Of a DNA stretch of 64,000 nucleotides, positions 1 to 8,348 are shown piece by piece; within the stretch, counting starts at the first letter, position 1; the number at the start of each line of letters is the position of its first letter. Position numbers and translations under genes: made by a program. This DNA is from an uncultured Hyphomonas sp. (GTDB lineage: Bacteria; Pseudomonadota; Alphaproteobacteria; Caulobacterales; Hyphomonadaceae). The DNA is taken from assembly GCF_963678195.1 (NCBI RefSeq), contig NZ_OY782759.1, positions 1,736,001 through 1,800,000 of the forward strand. Direction: 5' to 3'. The notes below the pieces were generated by a model that saw nothing but the letters and a program-made list of their open reading frames with translations, was not told the DNA's origin and did not search any database.

Positions 1-254
1 GGGTCTGAAACCACTCATGCAGATGGAGTTCCAAACAGGGGGCGGCCTGGGATCAGCCTCGGCCATTGGCTTGCTGAAAACGGCCTGCGCGCCCTTCATC
101 GCAGAGCCGGCATCGACCTGACGCAGGGTCATCTGCGACTTATATGCGACTTCGTTTACGTTGACGTTCGCGTCACCTTGCCAGCCAATACAAATGACTG
201 ACATAGAGAGCGTGTGCCTGGCAGCAGGATCAGACCGTTTCGGAGGAGCACGTA
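1..254. other. left edge: unresolved, possible truncated ORF and acyl-CoA dehydrogenase promoter region
   Basis: No gene can be called with confidence. A minus-strand frame is open from an ATG at 204 (or 132) to the window edge, and plus frames are also open, one ending in TGA at 119-121. Base composition at third positions does not separate them and I recognise no domain in any. A TTGACG hexamer at 161-166 could be a -35 element for the plus-strand dehydrogenase gene at 255, but I cannot place a convincing -10. Confidence 0.25.
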
Positions 255-1445
255 ATGAATCTGGAGTTTACACCGGAAGAGATCGAATTCCGTAAGGAAG
301 TTCGGGCCTTCATTGAAGAGAATTATCCCAAGGAGCTGGTTGGAACCGGCACACGCGAGGATCTGAGCCGCGAGCAATTCCTCGCCTGGCACAAAATCCT
401 CGGCAAAAAAGGCTGGTCCGTTCCGGCATGGCCGGAGAAATACGGCGGCACAGGCTGGACCTCGACCCAGAAATATATCTGGGGTGAAGAGAATGCGCGC
501 ATGGATGCAATCATGCCGCTGCCGTTCGGCGTCTCCATGGTTGGCCCGGTGATCTACACCTTCGGCAATGAAGAACAAAAGGCAAAGCACCTGCCGGGCA
601 TTCGCTCGGGCGATGTCTGGTGGTGCCAGGGTTATTCCGAGCCGGGCGCAGGGTCGGACCTCGCAAGCGTGAAGACCACAGCCGTCCGCGATGGCGACCA
701 TTACGTCATCAATGGCCAGAAAACCTGGACCACGCTGGCCCAGCATGCCGATTGGGGCTTCTTTCTGTGCCGGACGGACCCGAACGCGAAAGCCCAGGAA
801 GGCATTTCGTTTATCCTCGTCGACATGAAGACGCCGGGCATTGAAGTGCGCCCGATCAAGCTGATCGACGGTACGCATGAAGTGAACGAGACCTGGCTGA
901 CGGATGTCCGCGTTCCGGTCGAGAACCTTGTCGGCGAAGAGAACAAGGGCTGGACCTATGCCAAGTTCCTGCTCGCGCACGAACGTTCCGGTATCGCCGG
1001 CGTTGCCCGCTCCAAGCGCGGCATCGAACGCCTTCGTGACATCGCCACTCAGGAAACCGTTGACGGTACACCTTTGATCGAAACGCCGGAATTCGCGCGC
1101 AAGATCAGCCAGCTTGAGATCGATCTGACCGCGCTCGAATTCACCGAGCTTCGTACGCTCGCGTCCGAAGCGGCTGGCAAAGGGCCGGGACCGGAAAGTT
1201 CCATCCTGAAAGTGAAGGGTACCGAGGTGCAGCAGCGCCTGACGGAACTCACGCTGGAAGCCGTCAATCATTACGGCGCGCCGTACGCTTATGGCATGGA
1301 AGCCACCGGCAATGGCGCTGGCATCGGTCCGGACTATGCGGACTTTGCGGCCGAGACGTATTTCAACATGCGGAAGACGTCGATCTATGGCGGCTCCAAC
1401 GAAATTCAGCGCAACATCATCACGAAAATGATCCTGGGCCTTTAA
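255..1445 (+). CDS. acyl-CoA dehydrogenase, PimC-like catalytic subunit
   Basis: This 396-residue flavoprotein belongs to the acyl-CoA dehydrogenase family, which makes the alpha,beta double bond in acyl-CoA thioesters and passes electrons to ETF in the cytoplasm. The FAD/substrate motif WCQGYSEPGAGSDLAS lies near residues 123-138 and the C-terminal YGGSNEIQRN near 377. The usual C-terminal catalytic Glu position is Gly here. A Glu in the motif AHERSG near residue 243 (helix G region) is the likely base, as in isovaleryl- and long-chain-type enzymes. The start is set by a GGAGGAG ribosome site just upstream. It is followed after 28 bases by a second, divergent dehydrogenase, the arrangement of pimeloyl-CoA (PimCD) and steroid-side-chain heterotetrameric enzymes. 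The real substrate cannot be read from sequence. Confidence 0.9.
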   Translation: MNLEFTPEEIEFRKEVRAFIEENYPKELVGTGTREDLSREQFLAWHKILGKKGWSVPAWPEKYGGTGWTSTQKYIWGEENARMDAIMPLPFGVSMVGPVIYTFGNEEQKAKHLPGIRSGDVWWCQGYSEPGAGSDLASVKTTAVRDGDHYVINGQKTWTTLAQHADWGFFLCRTDPNAKAQEGISFILVDMKTPGIEVRPIKLIDGTHEVNETWLTDVRVPVENLVGEENKGWTYAKFLLAHERSGIAGVARSKRGIERLRDIATQETVDGTPLIETPEFARKISQLEIDLTALEFTELRTLASEAAGKGPGPESSILKVKGTEVQQRLTELTLEAVNHYGAPYAYGMEATGNGAGIGPDYADFAAETYFNMRKTSIYGGSNEIQRNIITKMILGL

Positions 1446-1473
1446 GCCCGAGGCCAGAGAGGAAACGACTCAA

Positions 1474-2628
1474 ATGGATTTCAATTTCACTGAAGAACAG
1501 GGAATGCTTCGCGATAGCCTCGCGAAGATGATCCGCGACCAGTACGACTTCGAAACCCGCCGCAAGGTGGTTGCTTCGGCTGAAGGCTGGCGCAAGGACA
1601 TGTGGATGCAATTCGCCGAACTGGGCCTGATGATGGCGCCGTTCAGCGAAGAAGACGGCGGCCTTGGCGGCGGTCCGATCGATGCGATGGTCGTCATGGA
1701 AGAGTTCGGCAAAGGCCTCGTGGTCGAGCCGTACGTGCCGAGCGTTGTTTGTGGCGGTGGCTTCATCAAGCGCGGCACCGACGCGCAGAAGGAAGAGTAC
1801 CTCACAGGCATCATGTCCGGCGAAACAATCTTCGCCTTCGCCTATGCTGAGCCGCGCGGCCGCTACAATCTGGCTGATCTCGAAACCACCGCCAAGAAAG
1901 ATGGCGAGGGCTTTGTGATCAACGGCCACAAGGCCGTGGTTCTCGGTGCGCCGTGGGCCACTCACCTGATCGTCACCGCGCGGACGTCCGGCGATCGCCG
2001 TGACAAAAACGGCGTGACGGTCTTCGTTGTCGAGAAGTCGGCACCGGGCATTACGACGCGTGACTACCCGACGGTCGATGGCCGCCGGGCATCGGAAGTG
2101 TACTTCGAAAACGTCGCTGTTGGTGCAGAAGCCGTGATCGGTGAGGTCGACAACGGCCTGCCGCTGATCGAACTCGTTTCCGATGAAGCCATCGCTGCGC
2201 TCTGCGCCGAGGCCTGCGGTGCGATGAAAGTCGCCCATGAGATGACGGTCGAGTATTCGCGCCAGCGTAAGCAGTTCGGTACGCCGATCGGCAAGTTCCA
2301 GGTGCTGCAGCACCGCATGGTCGACATGTTCATGGAATATGAGCAGTCAGTTTCCATGACCTATATGGCCACGCTGAAGCTGGGTGACGATGAAGTGACC
2401 CGCAAGAAAGCGGCTTCCGCTGCCAAGGTTCGCATCGGTCAGGGCGGCCGCTTCGTGGGCCAGCAGTCGATCCAGATCCATGGCGGCATGGGCATGACGG
2501 ACGAACTGGCTGTCGGCCACTACTTCAAGCGCTTGACCATGATCGACTCCGAGTTCGGCAATGTCGATCATCACCTGAAGCGTTACACGGAACTCTCTGC
2601 GGCAGACGTTCCGGCCGCGGCTGAATAA
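1474..2628 (+). CDS. acyl-CoA dehydrogenase, PimD-like partner subunit
   Basis: This 384-residue protein is a diverged acyl-CoA dehydrogenase. It keeps the adenine/FAD-binding stretch RQRKQFGTPIGKFQ near residue 262 and the QIHGGMGMTDE loop near 334. The C-terminal EIQ motif that carries the catalytic Glu in many family members is replaced by a sequence around SEFGNVDHH, so it may not be catalytic alone. Position directly after the first dehydrogenase and before a strong terminator suggests a two-gene operon whose products form a mixed tetramer. That assembly is inference from PimCD and FadE28/FadE29-type pairs. A GAGAGGAAA ribosome site precedes the ATG. Confidence 0.88.
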   Translation: MDFNFTEEQGMLRDSLAKMIRDQYDFETRRKVVASAEGWRKDMWMQFAELGLMMAPFSEEDGGLGGGPIDAMVVMEEFGKGLVVEPYVPSVVCGGGFIKRGTDAQKEEYLTGIMSGETIFAFAYAEPRGRYNLADLETTAKKDGEGFVINGHKAVVLGAPWATHLIVTARTSGDRRDKNGVTVFVVEKSAPGITTRDYPTVDGRRASEVYFENVAVGAEAVIGEVDNGLPLIELVSDEAIAALCAEACGAMKVAHEMTVEYSRQRKQFGTPIGKFQVLQHRMVDMFMEYEQSVSMTYMATLKLGDDEVTRKKAASAAKVRIGQGGRFVGQQSIQIHGGMGMTDELAVGHYFKRLTMIDSEFGNVDHHLKRYTELSAADVPAAAE

Positions 2629-2655
2629 ACCGACCCTGAGAATTCAGGATTAAAG

Positions 2656-2690
2656 ACGGGGGATCGTTCAGGCGGTCCCCCGTTTCTTTT
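2656..2690 (+). terminator. rho-independent terminator after the dehydrogenase pair
   Basis: An 8-base-pair stem, ACGGGGGA at 2656-2663 with TCCCCCGT at 2676-2683, is followed by TTTCTTTT. It lies between convergent genes and ends two bases before the stop of the minus-strand glycosyltransferase gene. Confidence 0.85.
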
Positions 2691-2691
2691 A

Positions 2692-3933
2692 TCATGCAGG
2701 TTTCAGGGATGCCTGTCTGGTGAGGAAATCTGCGACTTCCTGGTTCGACAGAATTTCCCGCGTGCGGGCCGGGGCGCCATCGGAAAGTTTTTCGCGCTCT
2801 ACCTTGTCATTCAGCAGGCGGATGATGGTGTCTGCAAACATGGCGGGCGTGTCGGCAATTTCGACCATGCCATCAAGCCGGCCGCCGAAGCCCTCCATTG
2901 CCAACGGGTAGGCGACGACTGGCATGCCGAGCATCAGGTATTCGGCAACTTTGATGCTGACCCCTGTCGCCAACCGCGTCGGTGCGATGCCTACGGCATG
3001 TGATCCACCGATGTCTTCCAGTTTTTCGACCCGGCCCAGAAGCGTCATGTTTGGAGATTTCTTTAGGGACGGTTCGATCGCGTCCCCTACGCTTCCGGCA
3101 ACTTTCAGCACGGCGTCAGGCTGGCGTTTCAGAATGATGGGCCAGATGTCCTTCAGGAAATGGTTGAGCGCATCCACATTCCCTGCATGTGTGGTCCCAA
3201 GAAACACCACTTCGGCTTTGCCATCGGCGGGCAAGGTACCGAATTCAGGCGGGACGGGACGCAGCCAGACCTTATGCGCCTCCGGAAACTGAGGCGGAAA
3301 AAGCTCCATTTCATTGGCCGAGGCGTGGACGAAAAAGTCAGCCGCCTTTACCCAATCGCACTCTTCGGCTTCGCTGGTTTCATAGAAATCGAAGGCGAGC
3401 GCTTTCTCGCGATAGCGGTGGGCGCGCATCCAGAGCACATCGTGCACGAACACACCTTTACGGGTGGGTTGCTGCAAGTGATCCAGAACAGGGCCAACGG
3501 AGCTGTATTCGGCAATGGTCAGGTCACTGGGCTCACGGTCGGCAGCCCGGGCCATGGCGCGCACTTCACCGGGCGGCATGGGGCGGCCGAAATAATTTCG
3601 CCATTGCACTTTCAGACCGGCGCGCCGCATGACCTCATGCACCAGACGGATGGCAAAACGGGTCCAGATGCGCGGTGACAATGACCAGTAGCGTCCACCG
3701 GCCTCCATCGTGCCGTCCCAGACAATCTCATCGATCAGGGCGCGCAATCTTGGATGCACTGAAGCAAACGGACGGTTTCCGAAGGCGTGCCAGGGCGCGA
3801 AGACGACCCGGACGCGGAAACCCGCCGCTTTCGCCGTCCGCAGAAAGGTTTCGAGGAAAGCCCCATTACCAGTGGTAATGGCGTCGAGCTGGCGCTGCAC
3901 CAGAAGAGTCAGTGTCTTGGGGGCGTCGGTCAT
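2692..3933 (-). CDS. glycosyltransferase, GT-B fold (GT4-like C-terminal half)
   Basis: This protein of about 413 residues resembles cytoplasmic GT-B glycosyltransferases. The first half is variable (acceptor side). The second half has the nucleotide-sugar pattern with a strand reading VVFLGTTHAGNVDAL, then KVAEYLMLGMPVVAY, the usual glycine/proline loop of the GT4 group. The donor and acceptor are unknown. It opens the exopolysaccharide region, but convergent with the dehydrogenase operon, so it may be its own unit. Starts at 3933 (MTDAPK), 3939 (MPMTDAPK) or 3981 are possible. I chose 3933 because the codons before it look unlike conserved coding; no clear ribosome site decides it. Confidence 0.8.
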   Translation of the reverse strand: MTDAPKTLTLLVQRQLDAITTGNGAFLETFLRTAKAAGFRVRVVFAPWHAFGNRPFASVHPRLRALIDEIVWDGTMEAGGRYWSLSPRIWTRFAIRLVHEVMRRAGLKVQWRNYFGRPMPPGEVRAMARAADREPSDLTIAEYSSVGPVLDHLQQPTRKGVFVHDVLWMRAHRYREKALAFDFYETSEAEECDWVKAADFFVHASANEMELFPPQFPEAHKVWLRPVPPEFGTLPADGKAEVVFLGTTHAGNVDALNHFLKDIWPIILKRQPDAVLKVAGSVGDAIEPSLKKSPNMTLLGRVEKLEDIGGSHAVGIAPTRLATGVSIKVAEYLMLGMPVVAYPLAMEGFGGRLDGMVEIADTPAMFADTIIRLLNDKVEREKLSDGAPARTREILSNQEVADFLTRQASLKPA

Positions 3934-4003
3934 GGGCATCGGTGTTAGGGTTGTTCTTCCCTGACGCCAATGCAAGTTCACCGCCAGTGCGATGTCTCAG
4001 GTA

Positions 4004-4285
4004 TCAATGGTTTACAGGCCCGAGCAATTTGAGCCCGACTTTGTCTTCTTTCTGCCAGACGACAAGGCAGGAGAGGTGGATGTCGTCGGTGCCGTCCACA
4101 GGTGAAACAGCCAGAATGGCGGGGCCAAGCGGAACGTCGTCAACCGGCCCTGTCAGGCTGACACCTGCAGCAGACCAATCCACCATCGAGGCGCGTATCC
4201 AGGTTCCGTAGCCGTTCGGTCTCAAACGGGTTTTGCGAGCGGTGCGATGCCGCTGATAGCTCCGGCGGGGGGCGATTGCAGTCAT
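4004..4285 (-). CDS. small PilZ-domain protein
   Basis: This 93-residue protein consists of little more than one PilZ domain. An RxxxR motif (R8-S-Y-Q-R12) and a D-x-S-x-x-G motif (DWSAAG, near residue 36) are the two c-di-GMP-contacting signatures of the family, followed by beta-strand-rich sequence ending with VGLKLLG. It probably binds cyclic di-GMP and acts on a partner protein. Its place between a glycosyltransferase and the other exopolysaccharide genes suggests control of polysaccharide synthesis or motility, but no partner is shown by sequence. No transmembrane segment is visible. Confidence 0.72.
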   Translation of the reverse strand: MTAIAPRRSYQRHRTARKTRLRPNGYGTWIRASMVDWSAAGVSLTGPVDDVPLGPAILAVSPVDGTDDIHLSCLVVWQKEDKVGLKLLGPVNH

Positions 4286-4348
4286 GGTAAATGCGGGGTC
4301 CTTCTACCAGATGTATGCACAAGGACGCCAAATGGTTCGGAACAAAAC

Positions 4349-5476
4349 TCAGATGCGTTCTGAAAGAAGGCCCGCAACCTCGTCTGCGATGGCAAGGGAA
4401 CTGGTCAGGCCAGGGGACTCAATGCCGAATAAGTGCACCAGTCCGGGATGGCCGTGGATGTCCGGTCCATCGATCCGGAAGTCTGCTGCCGGCTCTCCCG
4501 GAGCGGAGAGTTTTGGCCGGCATCCGGAATAGTCTGTTGCGATCGCGTTATCCGGCAAACCGGGCCAATACTTGCGGACGGATTCATAGAACTGATCCGC
4601 CCGGCGGAGGTCGACCTGGTAGTCGATCCTGTCCGGATCGTCGTGGCCCAGCCACTCCACGTCCGGCCCGAAACGCATGCGTCCGGCAAGGTCGAGGGTG
4701 ATATGTACGCCAAGCCCGCCTTCTACCGGCGCCGGATAAATCAGGCGCTGAAAAGCCGGTTTGGTGAGGCAGCTGAAGTAATTCCCTTTTGCCAGCGTAA
4801 AAAATGGAATGAGATCAGATGCGTAGCCGGTCATGTTGCGAGCAATGCGGACGGCGTGAAGGCCAGCGCTGTTCACGAGGACGGGAGTGGTGATGCTGGT
4901 TGGTTCTGCTCCGCCCACATCCAGGCGGAAGCGTCCATTCGATAGTATTTCGACGCGGTTGACCGGCGCGCCGATGACGACGGTACCGCCATGGTCTTCC
5001 AGGTCTCCCTGCAGGGAAAGCATGTAGGCGTGGCTGTCGAGAATGCCTGTTTCTGCTGACAATACGGCGGCTGTGCAGGTCAGCTCGGGTTCCAGCGCAA
5101 TGGCTTCGGCCCCTGTAAGGAAATGCAGGCCCTCAACATCGTTGCGCTGGCCCTGTTCAAACAGGGCTTCCATGCGCGGGATCTGCGCGTCCGATGTTCC
5201 AACGATCAGCTTGCCTGTTTTCCGGTAAGGCACCCCGCGTTGCGATAGCCACTGGTAGAGTTTCCGGCGGCCGCTGACACACATCCGGTGACGTAGAGAA
5301 CCGGTTGGGTAGTAGAGCCCTGCATGGATCACTTCGCTGTTGCGTGCCGACGTGCCTGTGCCGATCCCTTCCGCGCTTTCAAGAACGAGTGTTTCACGTC
5401 CGGATCTGGCAAGGGCTGCAGCGCAGGCCAGCCCGACCGCGCCAGCCCCGATGACGATGGCTTCGGTTTCCATCAA
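4349..5476 (-). CDS. FAD-dependent oxidoreductase, L-2-hydroxyglutarate dehydrogenase-like
   Basis: This 375-residue protein has an N-terminal FAD-binding Rossmann motif (IGAGAVGLACAAALA, residues 8-22), a following SARNSEVIHAGLYYP stretch typical of L-2-hydroxyglutarate dehydrogenase/oxidase relatives, and a C-terminal FGIESPGLTSSLAIA loop that closes the FAD site in DAAO-type enzymes. The expected reaction is oxidation of a 2-hydroxy acid with electrons passed to a quinone or oxygen. It sits in the exopolysaccharide region, but nothing ties it to that pathway except location. The ATG at 5473 is an equally possible start. Confidence 0.8.
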   Translation of the reverse strand: MMETEAIVIGAGAVGLACAAALARSGRETLVLESAEGIGTGTSARNSEVIHAGLYYPTGSLRHRMCVSGRRKLYQWLSQRGVPYRKTGKLIVGTSDAQIPRMEALFEQGQRNDVEGLHFLTGAEAIALEPELTCTAAVLSAETGILDSHAYMLSLQGDLEDHGGTVVIGAPVNRVEILSNGRFRLDVGGAEPTSITTPVLVNSAGLHAVRIARNMTGYASDLIPFFTLAKGNYFSCLTKPAFQRLIYPAPVEGGLGVHITLDLAGRMRFGPDVEWLGHDDPDRIDYQVDLRRADQFYESVRKYWPGLPDNAIATDYSGCRPKLSAPGEPAADFRIDGPDIHGHPGLVHLFGIESPGLTSSLAIADEVAGLLSERI

Positions 5477-5677
5477 CTGTCGTTAACCCTGTGTGTGGCT
5501 TTTGCCGGGATTGCTCTTTAGTGTTGCGGTTCATGCATATTAAGGACCAGCCTCGCCCGCAGGTATTTCCCGTTCCGGCCCGGTTCTCGGCATGCGGCGG
5601 GCGATTGTGCCAAAATGCATGATATTTGCCCGTAAATTGCATATCCTGACATCAGACAGAAGTGTATTTCAGAACCG

Positions 5678-6685
5678 ATGCCGGTAGAGCCCGCCCTCAT
5701 GACGTATGACGAGACCAAGGTCGCGATCATAATTCCGCTCTATAATGACGAAGCGAATATTGCGCGTGCGCTCGAAAGTGCCGTCGCGCAGAAAGCGCCT
5801 GAAGGCATCCGTTTTGACGTGATCGTGGTCGATGACGGGTCTCGGGATTCCGGTCCCGAGATCGCAGAAGATTATGCCCGCAGGTTCGAAAACGTCACCT
5901 TCGTGCGTATGAATCAGAATGGTGGCCCGGCGGCAGCGCGGAACCGGGCGCTGAAAGGGACCGACGCTGGCTGGTTCACACCGTTCGACAGCGACGACAT
6001 TATGCTGCCCGAAAGGGTCGCCAGCCTGCTCGCAAAAGCCCGGGAAGGCGATCTTGATATTGTCGCGGACAATCTGCTGATAAGTTCCACCCGGGAGCCG
6101 GAGACGGTGATACGTCATCTCTGGCCGGGTAAGCCGGGGGGCGATGTACCGCTGACCACGGAGCTTTTCGTCAGCCGGTCTTATGCGGCGGAGACCGAGC
6201 GGTCCGAGCTTGGCTTTCTGAAGCCATTAATCCGCCGCCGCGCCGTCAAATGCGGGGCAGAACCCTACCAGCCCGGTCTCCGGTTTGGCGAAGACTTCGA
6301 ACTTTATGCCCGCCTGCTGGCGGATGGCGCGAAAGCGGTTCTGACCGACCCGGAAGGCTATTTGTTCGTTGTCCGTGACGGCTCGGCCTCGCACCGGCAA
6401 GGCGCCGACGATCACCGCAAGCTGGCCATGATGGGCCGGGCCTTCCTGAAGCGGGACGGGCTTGCACCGGCAGAGCGCGAAGCGTTTACGGGATTTACGC
6501 GCTATTGCGAACAGGAGTGGGCGGCCTGGACCGCCATAGAGGCCATTCGTGCAAAGCGGCCTGCGGGCCTGGTCCGGGCGCTCACCATATCGGGGCCGGC
6601 AAGCTGGCACGTCGCGCGCAATCTGATGAGAGCGTTTGGCGGCAAGATTTCCGGCAAGGGGCACCAGGTAGGAAAATCGGCCTGA
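5678..6685 (+). CDS. family 2 glycosyltransferase (ExoO-like)
   Basis: This protein of about 335 residues is a GT-A fold, family 2 glycosyltransferase. It shows the N-terminal IIIPLYNDEANIARAL strand-helix, the nucleotide-binding VVDDGSRD, the GPAAARNRAL helix, and the metal-binding DSDD (FDSDDIMLPER) near residue 108. It should transfer a sugar from a nucleotide donor to a lipid-linked oligosaccharide on the cytoplasmic face. Among succinoglycan enzymes it most resembles ExoO/ExoM-type proteins, judged by eye only. The start could be 5678 or 5699 (MTYDETK); neither has a strong ribosome site. Upstream DNA at 5477-5677 is AT-richer with repeated TGCAT elements. Confidence 0.85.
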   Translation: MPVEPALMTYDETKVAIIIPLYNDEANIARALESAVAQKAPEGIRFDVIVVDDGSRDSGPEIAEDYARRFENVTFVRMNQNGGPAAARNRALKGTDAGWFTPFDSDDIMLPERVASLLAKAREGDLDIVADNLLISSTREPETVIRHLWPGKPGGDVPLTTELFVSRSYAAETERSELGFLKPLIRRRAVKCGAEPYQPGLRFGEDFELYARLLADGAKAVLTDPEGYLFVVRDGSASHRQGADDHRKLAMMGRAFLKRDGLAPAEREAFTGFTRYCEQEWAAWTAIEAIRAKRPAGLVRALTISGPASWHVARNLMRAFGGKISGKGHQVGKSA

Positions 6686-6999
6686 TCTCGCCATGATCGG
6701 GCGATAATTTGGTCCATATCCTCGGTATGGGTCTCCGCAGACGTCGGGGAGCCCATAAGAGTGATCTAAAGCCCTTTTTCATAGTTAATTTAACGAGTTT
6801 GAAGCGTCGCCGCTTGAAAAGGTACGCGCAACAGGGGAGGTTGGCACGAAAATTCGCCGTAGGGGCTAGTTCTCGTGTATTTAAAGGTTAACAACCTCCG
6901 GAAACCTTGCAGGTCGATGGTATAACACTTGCAAAACGGATGAGGTAAATGGCGACCTGTACGGTTACTCGGCGCGCATTTTGAGGGAACACAGAAAAA
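6686..6999 (+). other. 314-base non-coding leader before the beta-barrel gene, with hairpins
   Basis: No coding frame here is credible. Hairpins can be drawn at about 6726-6756 (ATGGG-CTCC pairing with GGAG-CCCAT, one bulged base) and at about 6884-6909 (AAGGTT with AACCTT). Neither has a T-tract, so they are not simple terminators. The region is AT-richer than its surroundings and must hold the promoter and 5' untranslated leader for the exopolysaccharide export genes that follow. Confidence 0.5.
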
Positions 7000-8295
7000 A
7001 TGAACCACCTGAAAAGTCTTTGTCTTCTTACGGTTGCCGGCAGCAGCCTCATTGCTGGAACAGCTGCCGCGCAAGGGCAGGGCGCCGACAATTATTACAG
7101 CAGAAACAAGTATGAAGCGGTCAAAGACCGCCAGCAGCCGGCATTCGATCCGGAGCCTATTCGTCTGGGGACTTTCCTTGTCGACGCGACCGGCCTGGTT
7201 GGTTTGACCTACAATTCGAACGTTTACGCTCAGAACAATAACGAGAAATCCGATGTGATCGTCCGGATCGGCGGCGAAGTTGTCGGGCGGACGAACTGGG
7301 CGGTTCACGAAGTCGGCTTCGATGTGTCGGCCTATCAGAACGAATATCTGGATCTGTCCGATGAGTCGGCGCCGACGTTTCATGCCGGCCTTCGCGGCCG
7401 CCTGGATGTGACCCGCGACTTCTCGCTGGGCGCCCGTGTGTTCGCCGATAAAGCTGTGGAACAGCGCTATGAGCCGGCCGGCCTTGGCGGTCTGGAAAAG
7501 CCGATCGAGTACACGGTAGCGGGCGGCGAAGTCAGCGCCGACTACACCAATGACCGGTTCCGCTGGAACAACGCGGTCGGTGTGACGTCCTATGACTATA
7601 AAGATGGCCGGATCATCGGCACGGGCGCGGAAGCCGATCAGGATTTCCGTGACCGCGATAATACCTACGCCCGGACCCGTCTGTCCTACGCTATTTCACC
7701 GGATCTGGCGGTCTACACGCAGGGCACGTTGCACGACGAAGCCTACAACTCGACGCAGATCGTCGGCGGTTTGCCGCGCAAGCGTGACTCCGAAGGCTAC
7801 ACGGTTGCAGCCGGTGTCGATTTTGAGCTTCAGTCCCTGATCCGCGGTGATGTGGCGGTTGGCTATCTCAATGAAGACAAGAAGGACGACTATTTCGCGG
7901 ACGTCGACGGCCTGTCGCTTGATGCGCGCATCCAATGGTTCCCGTCGCGCCTGACCACGGTTACCTTCCTTGGCAGCCGCCGGGTTTCGGACACTGGCGT
8001 CTTCACGTCGCCGAGCGCCCTGGCCACGACCTATCGCGCCGAAATCGATCACGAGCTTCGCCGGAACCTTATCCTGTCCGCTCATGCCGGGTTCACCGAC
8101 TATGACTATCAGGAAATCGACCGGACCGACGAGATGTCGAACATCGGCGTGGCCGCGAAGTACAAGATGAACAAGCGCCTGCACATTGATCTCTTCGCGC
8201 GGCACCTGGCCTGGGATTCCAGCGGTGCCGACGTGGCGTTTGTACCGTCTTACGGAATCGATCTGATCGGGGTGGAGCTTCGCTTCCATCCCTAA
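7000..8295 (+). CDS. outer-membrane beta-barrel protein (BBP2-like) of the exopolysaccharide locus
   Basis: This 431-residue protein has a signal peptide (hydrophobic core residues 5-20, cleavage probably after GTAAA) and then alternating polar/aromatic strands throughout, such as GLVGLTYNSNVYAQ and the repeated YxYxD turns, ending with GVELRFHP. This is the pattern of the putative beta-barrel porin 2 family often found next to Wzz/Wzc genes in alphaproteobacterial polysaccharide loci. It precedes the co-polymerase gene by 53 bases. It may be the outer-membrane pore for the polymer, since the OPX protein of this locus is too short to span the membrane. The family call is by eye. Confidence 0.78.
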   Translation: MNHLKSLCLLTVAGSSLIAGTAAAQGQGADNYYSRNKYEAVKDRQQPAFDPEPIRLGTFLVDATGLVGLTYNSNVYAQNNNEKSDVIVRIGGEVVGRTNWAVHEVGFDVSAYQNEYLDLSDESAPTFHAGLRGRLDVTRDFSLGARVFADKAVEQRYEPAGLGGLEKPIEYTVAGGEVSADYTNDRFRWNNAVGVTSYDYKDGRIIGTGAEADQDFRDRDNTYARTRLSYAISPDLAVYTQGTLHDEAYNSTQIVGGLPRKRDSEGYTVAAGVDFELQSLIRGDVAVGYLNEDKKDDYFADVDGLSLDARIQWFPSRLTTVTFLGSRRVSDTGVFTSPSALATTYRAEIDHELRRNLILSAHAGFTDYDYQEIDRTDEMSNIGVAAKYKMNKRLHIDLFARHLAWDSSGADVAFVPSYGIDLIGVELRFHP

Positions 8296-8348
8296 GCAAG
8301 GGCGGACCTGTCCGCTTCTCCTGCTCACTCTAATTTTGGTGTGGTGTT

